A stretch of 64,000 nt of DNA from Aptenodytes patagonicus (GCF_965638725.1 NC_134950.1:145629636-145693635); one strand, 5' to 3'; positions 13,705 through 42,378 are shown, numbered from the stretch's first letter. Notes: generated by a model from the sequence alone, not told the origin. A program made the numbers and translations.

Positions 13705-13712
13705 TGGTGCTA
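13705..13712 (+). promoter_or_regulatory. CDK6: miR-29 8-mer seed match
   Basis: TGGTGCTA is a perfect 8-mer for the miR-29 family; a 7-mer TGGTGCT lies at 12289-12295. CDK6 repression by miR-29 is established in mammals. Function here depends on the 3'UTR extending this far. Confidence 0.4.
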
Positions 13713-16700
13713 TGTGTACAGAGCCTTTTACATTAAAGGAATCCGTAAGTTGTAGCATTTGAGCATCTTCTGCATGGGGGATGGTATCCAGCATCATAAT
13801 TCTTATGTGGTTTTTACGCTCGATGGTTGTTTCAGTGAATAAGAACAAAATACTGTGCCGTGCTACTTTTCACAGGTTCACTCGCTATCTTTGAGAAGCA
13901 TGTTTTATTATACATATAATTCTCTCTGCTGTTAGGTATTAGGCCAACTTTAATATGGAAAATCAAGAGAAAACATGCTAGTTTGGTCTTTTAGCCAACA
14001 AACTTGGAGCACTTACCTGACTCACAACTGAAAACACATCAGTTGTCAAATATGTATATGAATCATAAACCACGCAGTTTGGTTTAAAAGGCCATGTAAA
14101 TTAATTATGTTCCATGTATAAGACACAGGTGAATAATGAGGAAGTTTATTCTAAGAACTCTGTTTTATAGAACCACTTCGCTAGTATTTTTCGTATACAG
14201 TAGTTTCAGGAATAGATTGATTTTTATACACAATGTGAATTAGAAGATACTAGGCTATTAGAGTGATTTTGTTGTGTTATGCTTGAAGCTTGAATTGATC
14301 ACAAGCTTAGGAATCTAAGGTATTTATTTTATTGCTACAAAACTGCTTTTAAATGTCAAGATCTTTTTTGATGTTAACAGGATTTCACACTTCTCTTAAT
14401 GTGTAAATTATTTTCTTGAAATTAGTGTCTTAGAAAAAAACGTTTTTCCAAACTGCAGTTGTGTGGGAAAATTTAAGAAGTATATTTGTACTTTCACAGA
14501 GAATAATAACATGTTATATATTGAAGTCTTCAGTAACTGACTGTTAATAAGCTATCACTTTTACTTCTTCTTGATTACTAAGTATCGGAGTATACAGATT
14601 ACTTTCCATGAAGAAAAAATTCAGAAACAATCTCTAGAAAAGTAAATGGGATTTTATATGCTTAACCTTCCGAGTTTCATTTTCATATCCAGGTTTTTTG
14701 TGCAAGTACAGTTCAGGTGTGCAAAAACATGACTACAATTTTAACAATCTAACAGGCAGTACAGCTCAAATATGAGTTTTAGTTGTGAGCTATTTATTTT
14801 GTTATATCTCTTTGTTTTGCAAATTGTTAGATAATAGCTGTAATATAATTCTAGTTTCTGGACCAGACTCTGTAACCATCAAATCCCAGTAATTTATGTA
14901 AAACAATAAGAAGCTTTCTCATCGATTTAAATGAACTAGGCCATTAAAAGAAGAAAGAGATGGACATACGAACTGACAAACACACTTTTGCCAAGTGTTA
15001 TTTCTTCCCTGTAGTTTGAAGCTTAGCAAGTATTGCATACTGATATGCAATATATACACACTGTAAGAACCATAAAAACCACTTAGGGGTAGTGTGCACA
15101 GATAATATAAAAAGTGACTCATTAGATTCTTGCAGAAACCAGCTAAAAATCATGCTTTTAGCTGAAACACTCAAAATTTTGAAACATATATTTTTCCATT
15201 AAAAAATATTCCTGAAAATTGTGTATATGGTTTTAATTCAGACAGCAATAGGCACCCAAACAGAACTGAATCAAATAGGAACTTATTCTCAAAATTGATT
15301 CTGCAAGGCCAAGTAGATACCATCAGTTCTTTATGTGTTCAGCGGAAGCTGAAATTAGCCAGCACCATGCTTAGATGAGCCTTTCGCTTTCTGGGCAGAA
15401 AAGCCCGAGATTGCTGTGAGTAAAGTTACTGGAAAATTTGCTTTGACTTAAATAAAGTCCTTTGAGAGCTTCTGCAATATTCAAATTTCCAGCCTTCATT
15501 GAAAGACTGTGCAAAACAGCTAAGATAAACCAAAACTCCCTAACCATATGGCATTTTTTCCTTCAGATTAAATGTTTTATCTGTGTTAGAATATATTGAT
15601 GGGCTTCATCCAGCCCAATGTCAATGAGACTTTTGCGTGGCTAGAGAAAGTAAGAAGAGATTCTGCTATGGATATTTTGATAGTGGTGATTGTGGTGGTG
15701 TAGTTTTTTTGTTTCCAAAAAAGATCAGACAAAAGAGATTGCCTTCTTTTAAAAAAACCAAACAACTGACATTTAGTAAAGATTAAAAAGGAGATTTTAA
15801 GGAGCTATTGGGAAAATATTGTTGGGATAAGGGAAAAGGAGCGTATTTGTAACGTGAAAAATGTAAATACGAACAATGTGTATTAAACATGCATTGAAAC
15901 CGATACTTTTTCACTGACCTTGCAAAGTTGGTAGGGTTTTATGGAAGAAAAGAATCCCAAGTATGAACTTATTCTAACCACCACTTTAATGTTCATTTGC
16001 ACTAAAGCAACCTATACTATTTAACTGAAAGGAGAAGGGAAAACAGGTAATGTTTAACTTGTGATTTACTTTGGTGACCTCTACGTGGATATGCTCTAAA
16101 GCTGTCAAGCTTGCTGTCCATTTTTGAGCGAGTTAAATTTGCATCCACACTGTTTAGCTTTCTGCACCTTAAACCCAACCACAGGCCAGAAAAAAACACA
16201 TTGTCTAGTGTTTACATGGATACTTGCACCCATTGACACGCTCATGTTAAACCCAGCCAAAGAGCACTGTCTCTGCCACTGAATGGAAAATTAATTTTCA
16301 CAGACTGCCAGCTTCCTTCGTGCAATTACTCCTAAAGAGTTTGTAATTAACGTTCTACAATAGGTAGCCTTTCCTCTTATTCCATGTTTCATATGTATGT
16401 CATGTTATGGAAATCCTCACCCTTTTTTTTAAAAAAAAAAAAACAAACAGTTCTTGAATGTTAGGATCAATTTTGAGTAGCTAGATGAGGGAGAAAAATT
16501 GTGAAGTGCTGCAAAGATAGGAAAAATGGGCAGAGATTAGGAGAGTTCAGGACAATTTTGGCAAGTGAATTTGAATATGTGGAAAAGTTATGTATAAGTG
16601 TAGGGGGAAGACTTTTTTTCCACGTGTTTTGTTTTCTCCTGTTATTCACTTTCGTAAGCATAAGATGATAAAGCAAGACTATTGCACAGGATTTTAGTTC

Positions 16701-19700
16701 CAGATACTTACTATGCCAGCTCAAGTCAAGAAAGAGTTCCAGTGCAGTTTTTCAACATAGCAACAGCTCTATTTTTTAAATCAGATTTTGCAGAAGCTAG
16801 AGCGTTTTCTGTGTAGATATAAAAAAGTCTTATGAGGAGGCTTGAGAGCAGATTAAGCTGGCCGCACAGACACTGCCTGTAGTTCAGCTGCAGCCATGGA
16901 GAACGTACAGCTCTAATGCAGGAGAGTCACTAACAGTGCCCATTAGTGTGCAATATCGTTGTGCATTGCGAGTTGACTCCTGCTGCAAATTGAAAATGCT
17001 TTGGCAATCCAAAATGGCATGGTTTTGAGCACTTGGATTTTGATAAGATTATCCACATGCAAGTTTTGCTGGATCAGTCTAGGTGGTTCACCATCTTACA
17101 GGAGCAAGTCTGAGAACCTAGCAAGTCTGTCCAACACCCAGTGTAAGGAATACTGCAGAACCATCTACCATGGGAAAAAAAAAATCTTTTCTTAAGTTCT
17201 ACAGCAGGAATGGAGCTTTCTGAGCTGCTGTGCCAACCTGAGAGCTACCGTTAACTATTGTTATGCCACCTCCAAGAATACAGAGTACAAGGCCTGTGTA
17301 GCATTTTGTTGTGTTTAGGCCATGTGTGTGGGTGGCTGGGTAAGCGTTGGCACAGAGCGGCAAATTTTGGTCCTTCCAGTAGGCGTGAGCAACTAGGCTT
17401 GGCACAGAGACAAATTTCACAGTTCCAGGGATGGGAAACCTCTAATTCTACACAGTAGTTCTCTGGCATTTGTTAAATACGTATAGTGATAGATCACCCG
17501 GCCAGTCACGCTGTCCTTTCCTTATCCCAGATCATCCTACTGTGACTCTGTGAAAGAAGCCTTGGGGAGTCTACTCCTCAACAGCCTTTCAACACCCTGC
17601 TTCCTCTTACTGCAGTGATGCTTAATTACCTATCACTTGTATCTGACCCTGCTGATACTTCCACGGCCACTTAAGAAGCTGTGAGCTAAATTACTACCTT
17701 GGGATTCTGCAGCCCCTGAGTCTGCAGGCAGCCAATGATTTGTACTATAGTTTTTCCTTGCTTCTCATTAGGAACTGGGAAATAATACAGTAGAATATGG
17801 CAAAGCGTGCGCTACTTTTACACTCTCTGGTTCAAGCAAAGAGATGAGCTAGGATGGATTAGATTGAACATAATGTGTTTGAGCAGCCAAAACAGTTTTT
17901 GATTCAGAAAATTATTTACTAAATATAGAAGATCCGTGGACAACTCTCTGTGATGCACGTTTACAAGAGCAGTCAATGATGTTTCTGTTATACAGAAGTT
18001 TTAATGGATACAAACAAGACTAGTAATGCCAGCCTCCTACTGCTTATCCCCCTTCCTTTCCCCTTCCCCGAGATCACTATTGCCAGGGAGAGGTTTCCAG
18101 TGTGAGGCAGAGCAACTATGAAACAGTTCTGCCTTATATGAAGGTCCCCAACTCTCAAGATGACTTGGGTGCATGTAGGCACTCAAGCTCATTCCTTTGC
18201 TTTTGGCTAGGGCGGTTTTGAGTACAGAGCCCTGCCACAAGTATTAGGTACAGACGGACCTTAACCCCTAATATATTTTCCCAAGGAAAAGTCTTTCCAG
18301 GATCTAGAGGAGATGCTTACTGTTTCTATGACAGTTGACTTTTTTGCATTTTGAACAGCAGTGTTGTAAGAACTCCCCTAAGAAACCTCTCTCGCTACAC
18401 AAAAAGGATGACTGTGAATTCTGGACATGGTGTGGGAAAAGACAAAGTGTTTTATTCCACGTGGATGATGATGTATCTCAAACAATCATCCTTCATCAGT
18501 GATAGAAAAAAAAAACCAACAAACTGGGTTCAAAATATAGCCTGGGTCTGCAGAGTGCTGGTTAAATAAGTGCTTCTCAATCTTTTTCCAGCAAGACCCA
18601 AATTCCATCATGATTTCTTGCAGGAACTTTATCTTGGAGTCCCTTGTAACAAAGGTGGCTGTAACCATGGGTTGCAACTACAACAAAAAGTACACCAGAA
18701 ATTGTATGCTGGCAAGAAGTTTGTGGATATACGAGGTGGCTTATATAAGCTTAGTGGGGATGTGCTCACCCGAAACTATTGATTGCCATGCACATTTTGA
18801 ACTGAAGTTACCTATCATAACATGATAGAAGGACTGCAGTGTCATGAGATTAGAGGCTGAAGGGACTGCAAAGATTGATCCTTCCTTTCCTTTTTCTCCC
18901 TAGATGTCTAGTAACCCAGTGGTTTTCCAGCTTTGTTTTGTTTTGATTTGTTTTATTTCACCTCCACCACTACCATTCTCCCTCCTATTGTGCATAGTAA
19001 GTCGAATAGAAAAGCATTACTCTAGTTTACCAGCTTAAAACCAGAGCAGGCCAGCACTGTCAAACAATTTTGATGGCTCTCTGGTGGTCAATATTAAGTG
19101 AATCATTTGTCCCTGTTTAGATTCCAACAAACAGAATTCAATATCCATGACACCTTCCTTGCATTCAGCACTGTTAAATAACCTCGCTGTCATTCTCCGC
19201 AGTGTTCAAAATCTTTTCCTGGAGCCTGAACTCCCCTCCTACAACCCACTTAGAGTCACAGCAATGTTGGCAAAAGAAGTTTACGTTATGGCGGTGCTTC
19301 ACCGTAAGGAATGAGAGCCAGTTCCAATTGAAACAGGGCCTGAAAGAGTCTCGAGGACTCTTAGCCAGGCACCTTTCACAGGCAAGGCAGTCACTTCTGT
19401 TAAAGCGAGGAACACATTTTAAAATACTTAAGCTAGAGAAAATATAAGATGCCATTTATTTTTCTGATAGAATCTGTTTTCTACACAAAGCTGTATGATT
19501 TTGGCACTGAAACCAAGCCCACAGGCACCCATTTATTCCTTCCTTTCAGTCTTTAATTTCCTTGTAAATTCTTTTCAGGCATTCAGATTAATGTATTTAT
19601 GGTCCGTTTCATTCCAGTTCATTTAAGTGGTCTATATCTGCCATTGAATCTCGTATGGGTTTTATTTTTAATGTAATATTTAGCTGCATTACTCTGAACA

Positions 19701-21560
19701 GCTTTAAAAGTATAATGTCTTTGAATGCTCTAGTTAAAGAAAAATTATACCCTCAAAATGATGTCTTAGAAGTTGAACTGTATACGTTGGAAATGATGTT
19801 TATATTATAACTCCCGAAAGCATCACAGCGTGCTTTCATCTGTCTGTCTGTCTTCTACTTTCTGTGTAACAGTGTGTATCTGTATTTCCTCGCTTGGTAC
19901 TTTTCAGTCTGAAGGCCCAAGTATGCAAACACATGAATACTGTACCTCACCTGAGCAGTCCCACAGAGCTGAGAGGGGTTACTCATGTGAGTATAGTTGC
20001 TCACAAAAAGTATTTGCAGAAAAAGGCTTTCCTTTAGTAATTGGCTGTAGTTGTGAGGACACATGGTTAATAACAGCACCAAGACACCAGTAAATGGGGT
20101 CAGTGTTTATTGAAGATGTGGACACATTTATCTGCAAGTTATTCGACATTAACCTAAATTATTGCTATTATAATTCAGTATATTATTTCTTATGAAAACA
20201 CACTAGTCCTGTGAAAGGGTAGTTGCCAAAAAATGTGTCGAGTCTTGCTGCATTATTGTTTCTTTGCATTTAGTATACATTTTGGTTGTTGAAGTGAAGC
20301 TAGTTTCATAGAGAGGCAGAAAGCTAGCTCAGTCAGAAAAAAAGATAAATAAGCTTCATACTGTACATTGAGTTTTGCAACTAGAGTAGTATCTGTGTTC
20401 AGATGTAGTATTTTTTATGCTTTAGGGTATTTTTGTTTGTTTTAATATGTAAAGGAATAAGCAGATTACTTTGAAATGCTATTGTAGAGCTAATTTTACA
20501 CATAGTGGGGGAATGTTGTCTGAAAAATTAAAATTAGAAAACATTACATAGGCTGCCTTTCGCTTTATTTTGTTTGTAGCAAGTCCAGCAGGTATCTGTC
20601 GATTCCAGATGCTTAAGCAAGGGGCCAAGTTTGTGTGGCATCTTGTAACCGAAGAAAGTTTTTCGCAGCGATAAAGTTGCCCGTCTGGGCTTTAAGTAAG
20701 ATTTTTGGCTAAACAAAAGCATAAAGGCAGCAAATTTAGGTAGTTTTTTGTGCATGGACAATTGCATGAAATAGGATTGGGGTTTCAAAGTAGTTTAAAT
20801 CATTTAGCATAATTTACTCTTGTTGTAACTCCACTGACTAGAGTTAAATTAAACCAAGAATTTGACCTTGTAAGTCTACAAATTTCAGTGTCAGGCAGCT
20901 CAGGTCTATATAAAGATACTTAAGCTTACTAAATCAGCAAGAATACTATATAAGTGGTAATGTGTGATAAAAATCTTAACTCTAGTAACATTATTTCTCT
21001 CAAAATTTCTATTCATTGCTTTTTTATACGAAAGTTCAGAAGTTCACTTCTTAGTGGCATTGGGATATGTGGAGAAAAGCACGATGCTGGTACAGAAATG
21101 TATCAGAAATAAGATTCAGTTCTTACTGCTTCAGACACTCCATGTGTGCCTACCTTACATGTTACAAATCCCACTGAAGTTAACAGAAGACAAGTATAAA
21201 GTAAAACCTCTTTGTAACCCTCACGGGATACTGGTTTCAGAATCTGCAAGATAAGTGAAGTTCTCAAAAGGCATTAGTAAAACTTGTGCTTTCAGGTTTA
21301 CGGAATACTATGAACAGCGAGGACAGCTTCTGAGACACATCCAGAGTAACTTTAGTAATTGATATTACATCAGACCAGCATCCACTAGCAAATCAAAATC
21401 TGTCTCGGTACCTTTATTTCTCAGTATGATTTTACACAAAACAACATGAAAAATATTCAGAAAGTTAAAACAGCCTCTAGTGCTGCTTGGCTTACTGTTT
21501 CTCTTTTTTCCCCCTTTTCTGTAATAAAATATAATTTGCTCTGGAGGTGTCTAGGATTTG

Positions 21561-24500
21561 ATAATTCAAGGAAAACATGCAAAGCAGTTTCGAATATTGT
21601 TTTTTCATTCACCTTAGGGCATATACTCAGCTGGTGAAAATCAGCATAGTCCTGTTAACTTCTACAGCATTGTATCAGCTTATACCAGCGAAACAGCTGG
21701 CACGTCGAGTTTTAGCATTTCAAGTCACTTTACCTACATATGCAGTAGGATTTTGTTTTGCAAGGTGGAAAGGTACCTATGGTGCAAACTGTACTACCAG
21801 GACTACCGTTGATACCTATTCACAGGACATGATTTCACTGTATCACTTCATACTTGAAATTCATGATGTTCTTTTAATCAGGGTACAAACATGAAAAGGT
21901 GCGTGTGTTACTGTTTCTTTTAAAGGTGCATCATTATTTTTATTCTGTGTGCTTAATAATTACTATTCAGTGTTCTTTACATTCTTTGCATTCAGCATTA
22001 AAATCACCTACGTGTGAAACACAGTATCACCTACAGAGGTACAGAAAAATATAAGTGATTTCTTGAATTGTTACGCAAGCATTCTGGTTTACCTTTTAGT
22101 CATCAGTGTGACATCAAGGGGCTACAACATGCAAACTGTGGTATATAAAAGTATTGCACCATTGCTGTACATGAAATCTGGCAGCCTCTCTCCTCTTGCA
22201 CAGCTGCTGGTTACCATATACGCATTGGAAAAAAGTGTGTTTCCGCTGTACAGAATGGCTGAGAAATAATGCAGACGCTTTGGAAGCTCCAGAGCTGCCT
22301 TTGCAAGCTTTCAAACAAAGCCCTTTGATCTAACGGCATGCCTGCTCTGTGTCCCAAATGTCACCCTATGGGGCTTTCTGCTTTAAGAACACCCTCAGCT
22401 GGGGCTACTTTACGTTGACTGCATTTAAGTTCATCGGAGCATACTCTTTCAAGCATGCACCTTACCGTATAACATAGTCTTTAGCTTTTACAAGTTTGTA
22501 AAGATGGTTGACTGCAAAAGTAATCATGTGTCAATACAGCGAAATTAAATTAAGGCACACAGGTGGCTATCAATATTGTATTATATCAGAATTACAGTCC
22601 TTTGGAACTGAACGTTTTGCTGCTGGCAGTGCAAGAAAAGCAAAGTTGTGTATTTATTGTTGGGTGCTGAGGGGTCAGTATGAAAATCAATATAATAAAA
22701 ATTTTCACGGTGTCAAGTTCTTTTTAGTTGTTCCCAAATTATTGGAAAGTAAAAAGGCAAAAAATTAGTTTTGTATTTAAAACTGCTTTCCTGAGGTTTA
22801 CTTCACCTTCCTAGCTATATTTTTCTTTTATCTAAAAATGTAAAATGAATACAAATGCAGTAAGTATTGTATATTAAATACAGAAAATTAGCAACATTGT
22901 TTTCTAGTTTTTATGTTTGCAAGTGTTTTTCTCAACACCCTGGGTATTCTAGAAAATCAACACACACACACACAACCAGACACAGAAACGTAAGCACATG
23001 CACACCCTTTCAAGCACCTGACCACATACCTTCAGTTTTATAAAAATCTAACCTCATTTGTCCCAAGTTCTCCTTTCTGAACTACTTTATTGCTTACCCA
23101 GGATGAATTCCACTTAAAAAAATCAAAACTTGAGTTTTTCACTTTTTCTTTCAAAGGCATAAAGTTGTTGCAATTGCTATGAACGCTATACGGTTCAGCA
23201 CTAGTTTGTCTTTACTGAAGCCTTTGGTTTGCTTTAGGCAAATTGTGCTTTAATTCAGCTGTAACGGCTCTCAGTCATTCATGAAACACAGGATCTTCCC
23301 CAAATGTTACTTGATCCAAATGTTGCGCTAACGTGCACGGTATTTGTGTATTCCTAAAAATTCTGCTGCTTTCATCTTCCATCTTTTGAGAATCTGAGCA
23401 CACTTTATTGATTGACTATAAATATGACTACTAACATTTCTGGGTATATAGAAATGGTAAAAGTTCGTGTTTTGAGCCAAACACAAAATGACACAACATC
23501 AAACTCTAAACCCAGATGTGTATTTTCTGTCTTCACTCCTAACCAGCCAAAAAATCCTCATCAAAACAACTCAAACAAAGTTCAGCTTATTGTAAAGATC
23601 ATTAAGGGCTCAGGGCAAGATACCACAGAAGAAAATCTAACAGTCTGTGGACAATTAGCAATTTCCATTCTTCATATGGGAATTTTCTTCCTAGGCCTCA
23701 TCTGTGAGAAGGTGACTTACACCCTGCTTGAAGTTCATAAAACCCAATTATGGAAGAGAAAATTAAAAATGAAATCCATTAAGCAAAAATACTAAGGCCC
23801 TTGTAGAAATAAGCACAAATGTTACTATTCTCATTATTCGCATAAATGTGCTCATCCTCTTCGCCTGAAAATTATCTAATGACACTAGATGTCACATGCT
23901 TATTAGCACCATAGAAACAAATGTTCATTTTAAAAGACTTAAATGCGTTGTCTTTGTCTATCATCTGCCTGCCATTCACTGGTACATGGAAAGCAAGACT
24001 TACAGTATCTGTATCATTCCTCCTTTTACACCCATCAGTTGTGTTGCTTTTTTTCTTTTCCCCTTCGATAAACAAGGTCATCTTTCAGTCTCCTGTCACA
24101 CAGAAGCCCTTTCTCAAAGTATTTTCATCCATTTTTAGACATCTGATTTAGCTGGCTGAATTGTCTGGCTGGACTCCCAAGCCTCCTTCGCAGCCAGGGA
24201 AGAAAAGCTAATGGGAGTCTAATTAAAACACTCCCGCATGCCCAGCGGAGGACTCCCTCCTCCCCACTGCCTGCACAGGGAGGGAGGGACCCCTCACCCC
24301 CGGCTTCCTGCAATGGCAAGTCTTCCTATTTCCAAGTGCCAGATTCAAAGCCACCAGAGCCTCACGGCGCAACGCGTTGGATGAATAAACTCCCCTGGTT
24401 CAAATTTGGTCAAAACATTTCTGAAAAGCAATTCTGCCCTGGCAGACTTGACGCAGCTTAGGTATTGCCTACGCTGCTGCAGCTGAGCGAAGCCCACGGA

Positions 24501-25575
24501 GACCTGCAGTCCCACCACCATTGTCAGCGCAGGGACGGACAGACAGCCGTGCTCCCCCACCTGGGGGCCACCCCTGTAGTGCCAAGGGCTGCAGCAGGGC
24601 TGGGGACAGCCTGCACAGGTGCAGTGTGATGGCATTAGTCACCCAAAACTGGATTACGGGGGTGTATTCCAAAATGGCCCAAATCTGAAAATGTGTTCAG
24701 GGTGAGGACACCACCGTGCTTCACAAAAGGGCGATCACAATATATTTAGTAATACTCCTAATCTCATTTTGTATATATTTTAATGCAGTTTGTTTCTTCT
24801 GTCTTCAATGCACTTCTCCAGCATCGCAGGCAGCTCAGTGAGAACTTCAGCCTGATGCGTTTCCAAAGTAGCCATCCTTGTTTTAGAACATACCAACTAT
24901 TTTCTGAGGAATTAGTTATCCCTTCCCTTATGCACCATCTTGAAATTTTCAACAGTAGATTTTATTTGCAATTGAGCAAATTTTACATGCAACCCTGGTG
25001 TAGTCACCTTGTTAGATTTCTTCTCGTTCCTCACAGCCTGCTGTTGGTTTTACTAAACAGCTTGGTATCACAAGTTCCCGCAGACTCACCAGTTTTTCCA
25101 GCTATTGCTAAATATGATGAACACAGCAATGCTATTTCAGAAACAAAACTCATTTTTGCTTTGTATGATTAAAGTATTAATATGCAATTACTTTTCTTCA
25201 TTTTTACAAAACTAAAAACTAACATGGAGTAATTTTTAACAGTAACATTTTAAGAAAAGGACGTCTGAAATTCTGAGTTAGTAGATCCTGGTAATTCCCA
25301 GGCTTCTTTTAGCATTTGCATTAACCTAATGCAATATTAACCTGGTCAATATTGCAATATGTTCTTTATTTTGCAGTGCAGATAGCTAATGAGTGATGAA
25401 TACGCATTATTTTTCCCTTTTTTTCAAACAGAGCCCCACTTCATTGAATTCTATGCCAGGACAGGCTGCTATTTCATAGCACCTTAGTCTATGCATCTAC
25501 TGGAAGGAAAAGGGAACACTGCAGTTCCACCTGTAACTGACCACTAGATAGATCAAGAGGAGGAAAAACCCTCAT
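21561..25575. other. CDK6-FAM133B intergenic region
   Basis: No exon, RNA gene or clear repeat was recognised. It contains AATAAA at 22694-22699, a short (CA)n at about 22962-22975, and a locally GC-rich patch at about 24140-24640 that stands out from AT-rich surroundings. Open frames at 23412-23795 and 24783-25172 have no recognisable content. Confidence 0.55.
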
Positions 25576-26241
25576 AATGAAGTTCTGTCCTCTCCTGGGA
25601 CGTCTATTCCAGAGGGGCGCCCCGGGCCCTGCGCCCCAGGAGACAAGTGCACCTCTACATTTTATTTCTCCCCTCAGAGCTACCCTCCGCTCCGCCAGCT
25701 CCCCCTCACGAAGGCCGGCCCAGCCTTATCTTCCTGCCGGCAGGCCGAAGCGCTGCCGCTGGCCTCTCACCGCCGCCGTCACGACGACGCTCGCCCTCCC
25801 GGGGCCGCCGCCGGCTCCCCGCCGTTGCCGCCCACCCCAACCGACGCCCTGCATTAAAGCTCCCCCGCTTTCATCATCCCTTCTCGCCCTTCCTCTTCCG
25901 ACCGCTCCGTCCACCGCCTCCCCTCGCCCCTGGTGGCTGCGAGGCCTCGCGCTTCCGCCAAGGGGCCGGCGGAGCGGAGCGGAGCCGAGCGGAGCTGAGC
26001 TGAGGCGGGGCACTAACGGCCGCCACCCGCCGGCGGCGAGGGGCCGCTCCGGCCGCGGTGGCGCCGCGGCCCCGGCAGGCGGCGCTGCGTGGCCGCCGCC
26101 ATCGCTGCTCCCCGCAGCTCGGCGGCTGCTCGGGGCCGAGCGGGGCCGGGGCGCCTGCGGCGCGGCTTCCCGGGCGCTGGGAAAGGGCCCTAGGCTGGGC
26201 CGAGGCGACGGCGGGCGGCGGCGCAGGGTCTCGGCGGCACC

Positions 26242-40529
<14,288 letters not shown>

Positions 40530-42335
40530 TATTTAAAATAAACAAGACTACCAACAGAAGTGCAATGACTAAAGGAAACTTAAACTGTGAAATGACAGCA
40601 AACTTTACCAAACTGCATGAGTTTTCCTGTGTTTTAGAAATATTCCTGATCTTTCAGTAGCCAGCCAGATGCAGCTGTGCTGGGAAAGACCATTGTTATT
40701 GCCTGCTGCTTAATACATGAGGTACAACTTTTATAAAATTCCAGTAAGCAGTGTTAGGTGTTTGAAACAATATGAGATGGTAGTCCAGCTGAGGTGTAAA
40801 ATATTGGAAAATAAGAGTTAAACTTTTTAGATAGTAAAAGTAGTCTTTTAAAGCATTAGTAATAGTCTTTATTTGTAAATCAGGACAAATAAAATCCCAA
40901 GTTCATCCTGCAGGTTAATATTATACATAAACTATTACAAGCTGGTGTCTGCTAATGGCATTTACAAAATGGGAAATTAACATTTAAAATGCTGCCTTTG
41001 TAGAAATGTTTATCATCTGCCCCATTACCGTCTTCATGCTTATGAGAAAGGGAATGCTACCATTTTGGCTAACTGAATAGGGTGCCTTTGCCTTTGATTC
41101 TTGCAAATCTGCTATTTTTAATCCGTTCAGCATCTCTGATTCTAGGGAAGCCAGAACTATTGTCAGCAGACTTTTTCTGAATAAGCAGTTCTGGGCTTCT
41201 AAGCATGTGCTTCTGCATTAAGCGAGAGCAATGACATTTTGCAGTATAACTGACATTCAAAACCTGAAGATTTTACCTCTGCTTCTTTGAGATAGCGATT
41301 AGATCTTTGCTAGTAAATATGCATATTTCATTTACTGTAATTTTGGTTTAGTTGAACACTTCTTGCAAACACTGGTAGCTTTCTTTGCATTATCTTTAGA
41401 ATTGTTTTGCATGATTTGTACCATTTTTAAATTAACAAAATGCAGGTAATCGTTTGTTGTAACCAGTTCTATGAATTACGTTCCACATGCAGAGTTTCAT
41501 GTATGTATTTAGTTATAGTTAAGTTCATTGCTGTGTTTAAGTGCACACTTGCTGAAGATATTTAGCATGTAAAAAGCAGGGTTTTGATACCTTAACAGCT
41601 TCATATTGAAGCTGATTTTACTCTTAAGCAAGTTCAGTGGCAGACCTGTTAACGTGATGTGTCTTGTTAGATAAAAAAACTACTGCCAGAATCTCATTAA
41701 AGATACTGTTTAAACAGTTTGTATTTATATTTTTGTACTTGAGGGCTACAGAATGTTGACCTAAATCATAAAGCTGTTTTACTTTAAATTAGTTGCTTTA
41801 GAAATTGAAAAAAAGCTTTTATAAATTAAATGTGCATGCAAGAAAACACAAGCAACTATCCAATTTTAGTTTTTACATGAAATTCTCATTTTTTCCATTG
41901 AAGCACCCGTTGCTGGGCCTCCTGTTAGCCTTTAAAAACTGCCCATCCATCCTGAGGGTCAACTATAGATTGTACTCTTGATCCACCCCTTTTTTCATTG
42001 CACAGGTGCTAACTTAGAACTTACCTCTATTGCATACAGATGTTTCAAATATTGTATTGCCGAGATTTTCAAGACCTTTAAGACCTTGATTATTAGTCTG
42101 CAAACCATAACTAAAAGGTGGGGGAGAAAGATTATTTCGTATTGCCATTCTACAGAGAAATTGACTTCAAGTTAAGTTCTTGGGAAAATACAGTCATCGA
42201 GTTGCAGCAATGTCCCTCTAAACCATAGTAAGAATATTTTGATCAAATATTTTATACTGTTGGGCTTGATGTTACCGATTCTAGACACTGTTTTGTCGGT
42301 GAGGTTAAAATAAAGGCAAGATGCAGCGAACAGTA
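40530..42335 (+). other. FAM133B: FAM133B 3'UTR
   Basis: Exon-free AT-rich sequence between the stop and a strong poly(A) configuration at 42309-42378. Additional AATAAA signals at 40537-40542 and 40888-40893 could give shorter forms, and those at 42501-42506 and 42910-42915 longer ones. Confidence 0.6.
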
Positions 42336-42378
42336 GGGGTTTGGTTTGGGGTTTGTGTTTTGGTTTTGTTGGGGTGGT
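42309..42378 (+). terminator. FAM133B: Likely main poly(A) site of FAM133B
   Basis: AATAAA at 42309-42314 is followed about 20 bases later by a 45-base run made almost entirely of G and T (about 42336-42379). This is the textbook arrangement of hexamer plus GU-rich downstream element. Confidence 0.6.

Larger units (their letters stand above)
9347..21560 (+). other. CDK6: Probable long CDK6 3'UTR (3' limit uncertain)
   Basis: Human CDK6 has a 3'UTR of roughly 10 kb, and 12 kb of AT-rich sequence without exons follows the stop codon here. Candidate poly(A) signals AATAAA lie at 9983-9988 (followed by a G/U-rich stretch), 15451-15456, 21523-21528 and 22694-22699. The region holds sites for miRNAs known to repress CDK6 and many ATTTA motifs. 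Only transcript 3' ends can fix the boundary; the first 650 bases or so are the safest part. Confidence 0.45.

Noticed and set aside
23412-23795. 127-codon + frame in the CDK6-FAM133B intergenic region
   Set aside because: No recognisable domain, AT-rich codon use, no splice or promoter context, and the length is expected by chance in this much sequence.
24783-25172. 129-codon + frame upstream of FAM133B
   Set aside because: No similarity recognised, no good start context, and a shadow frame on the other strand; treated as chance.
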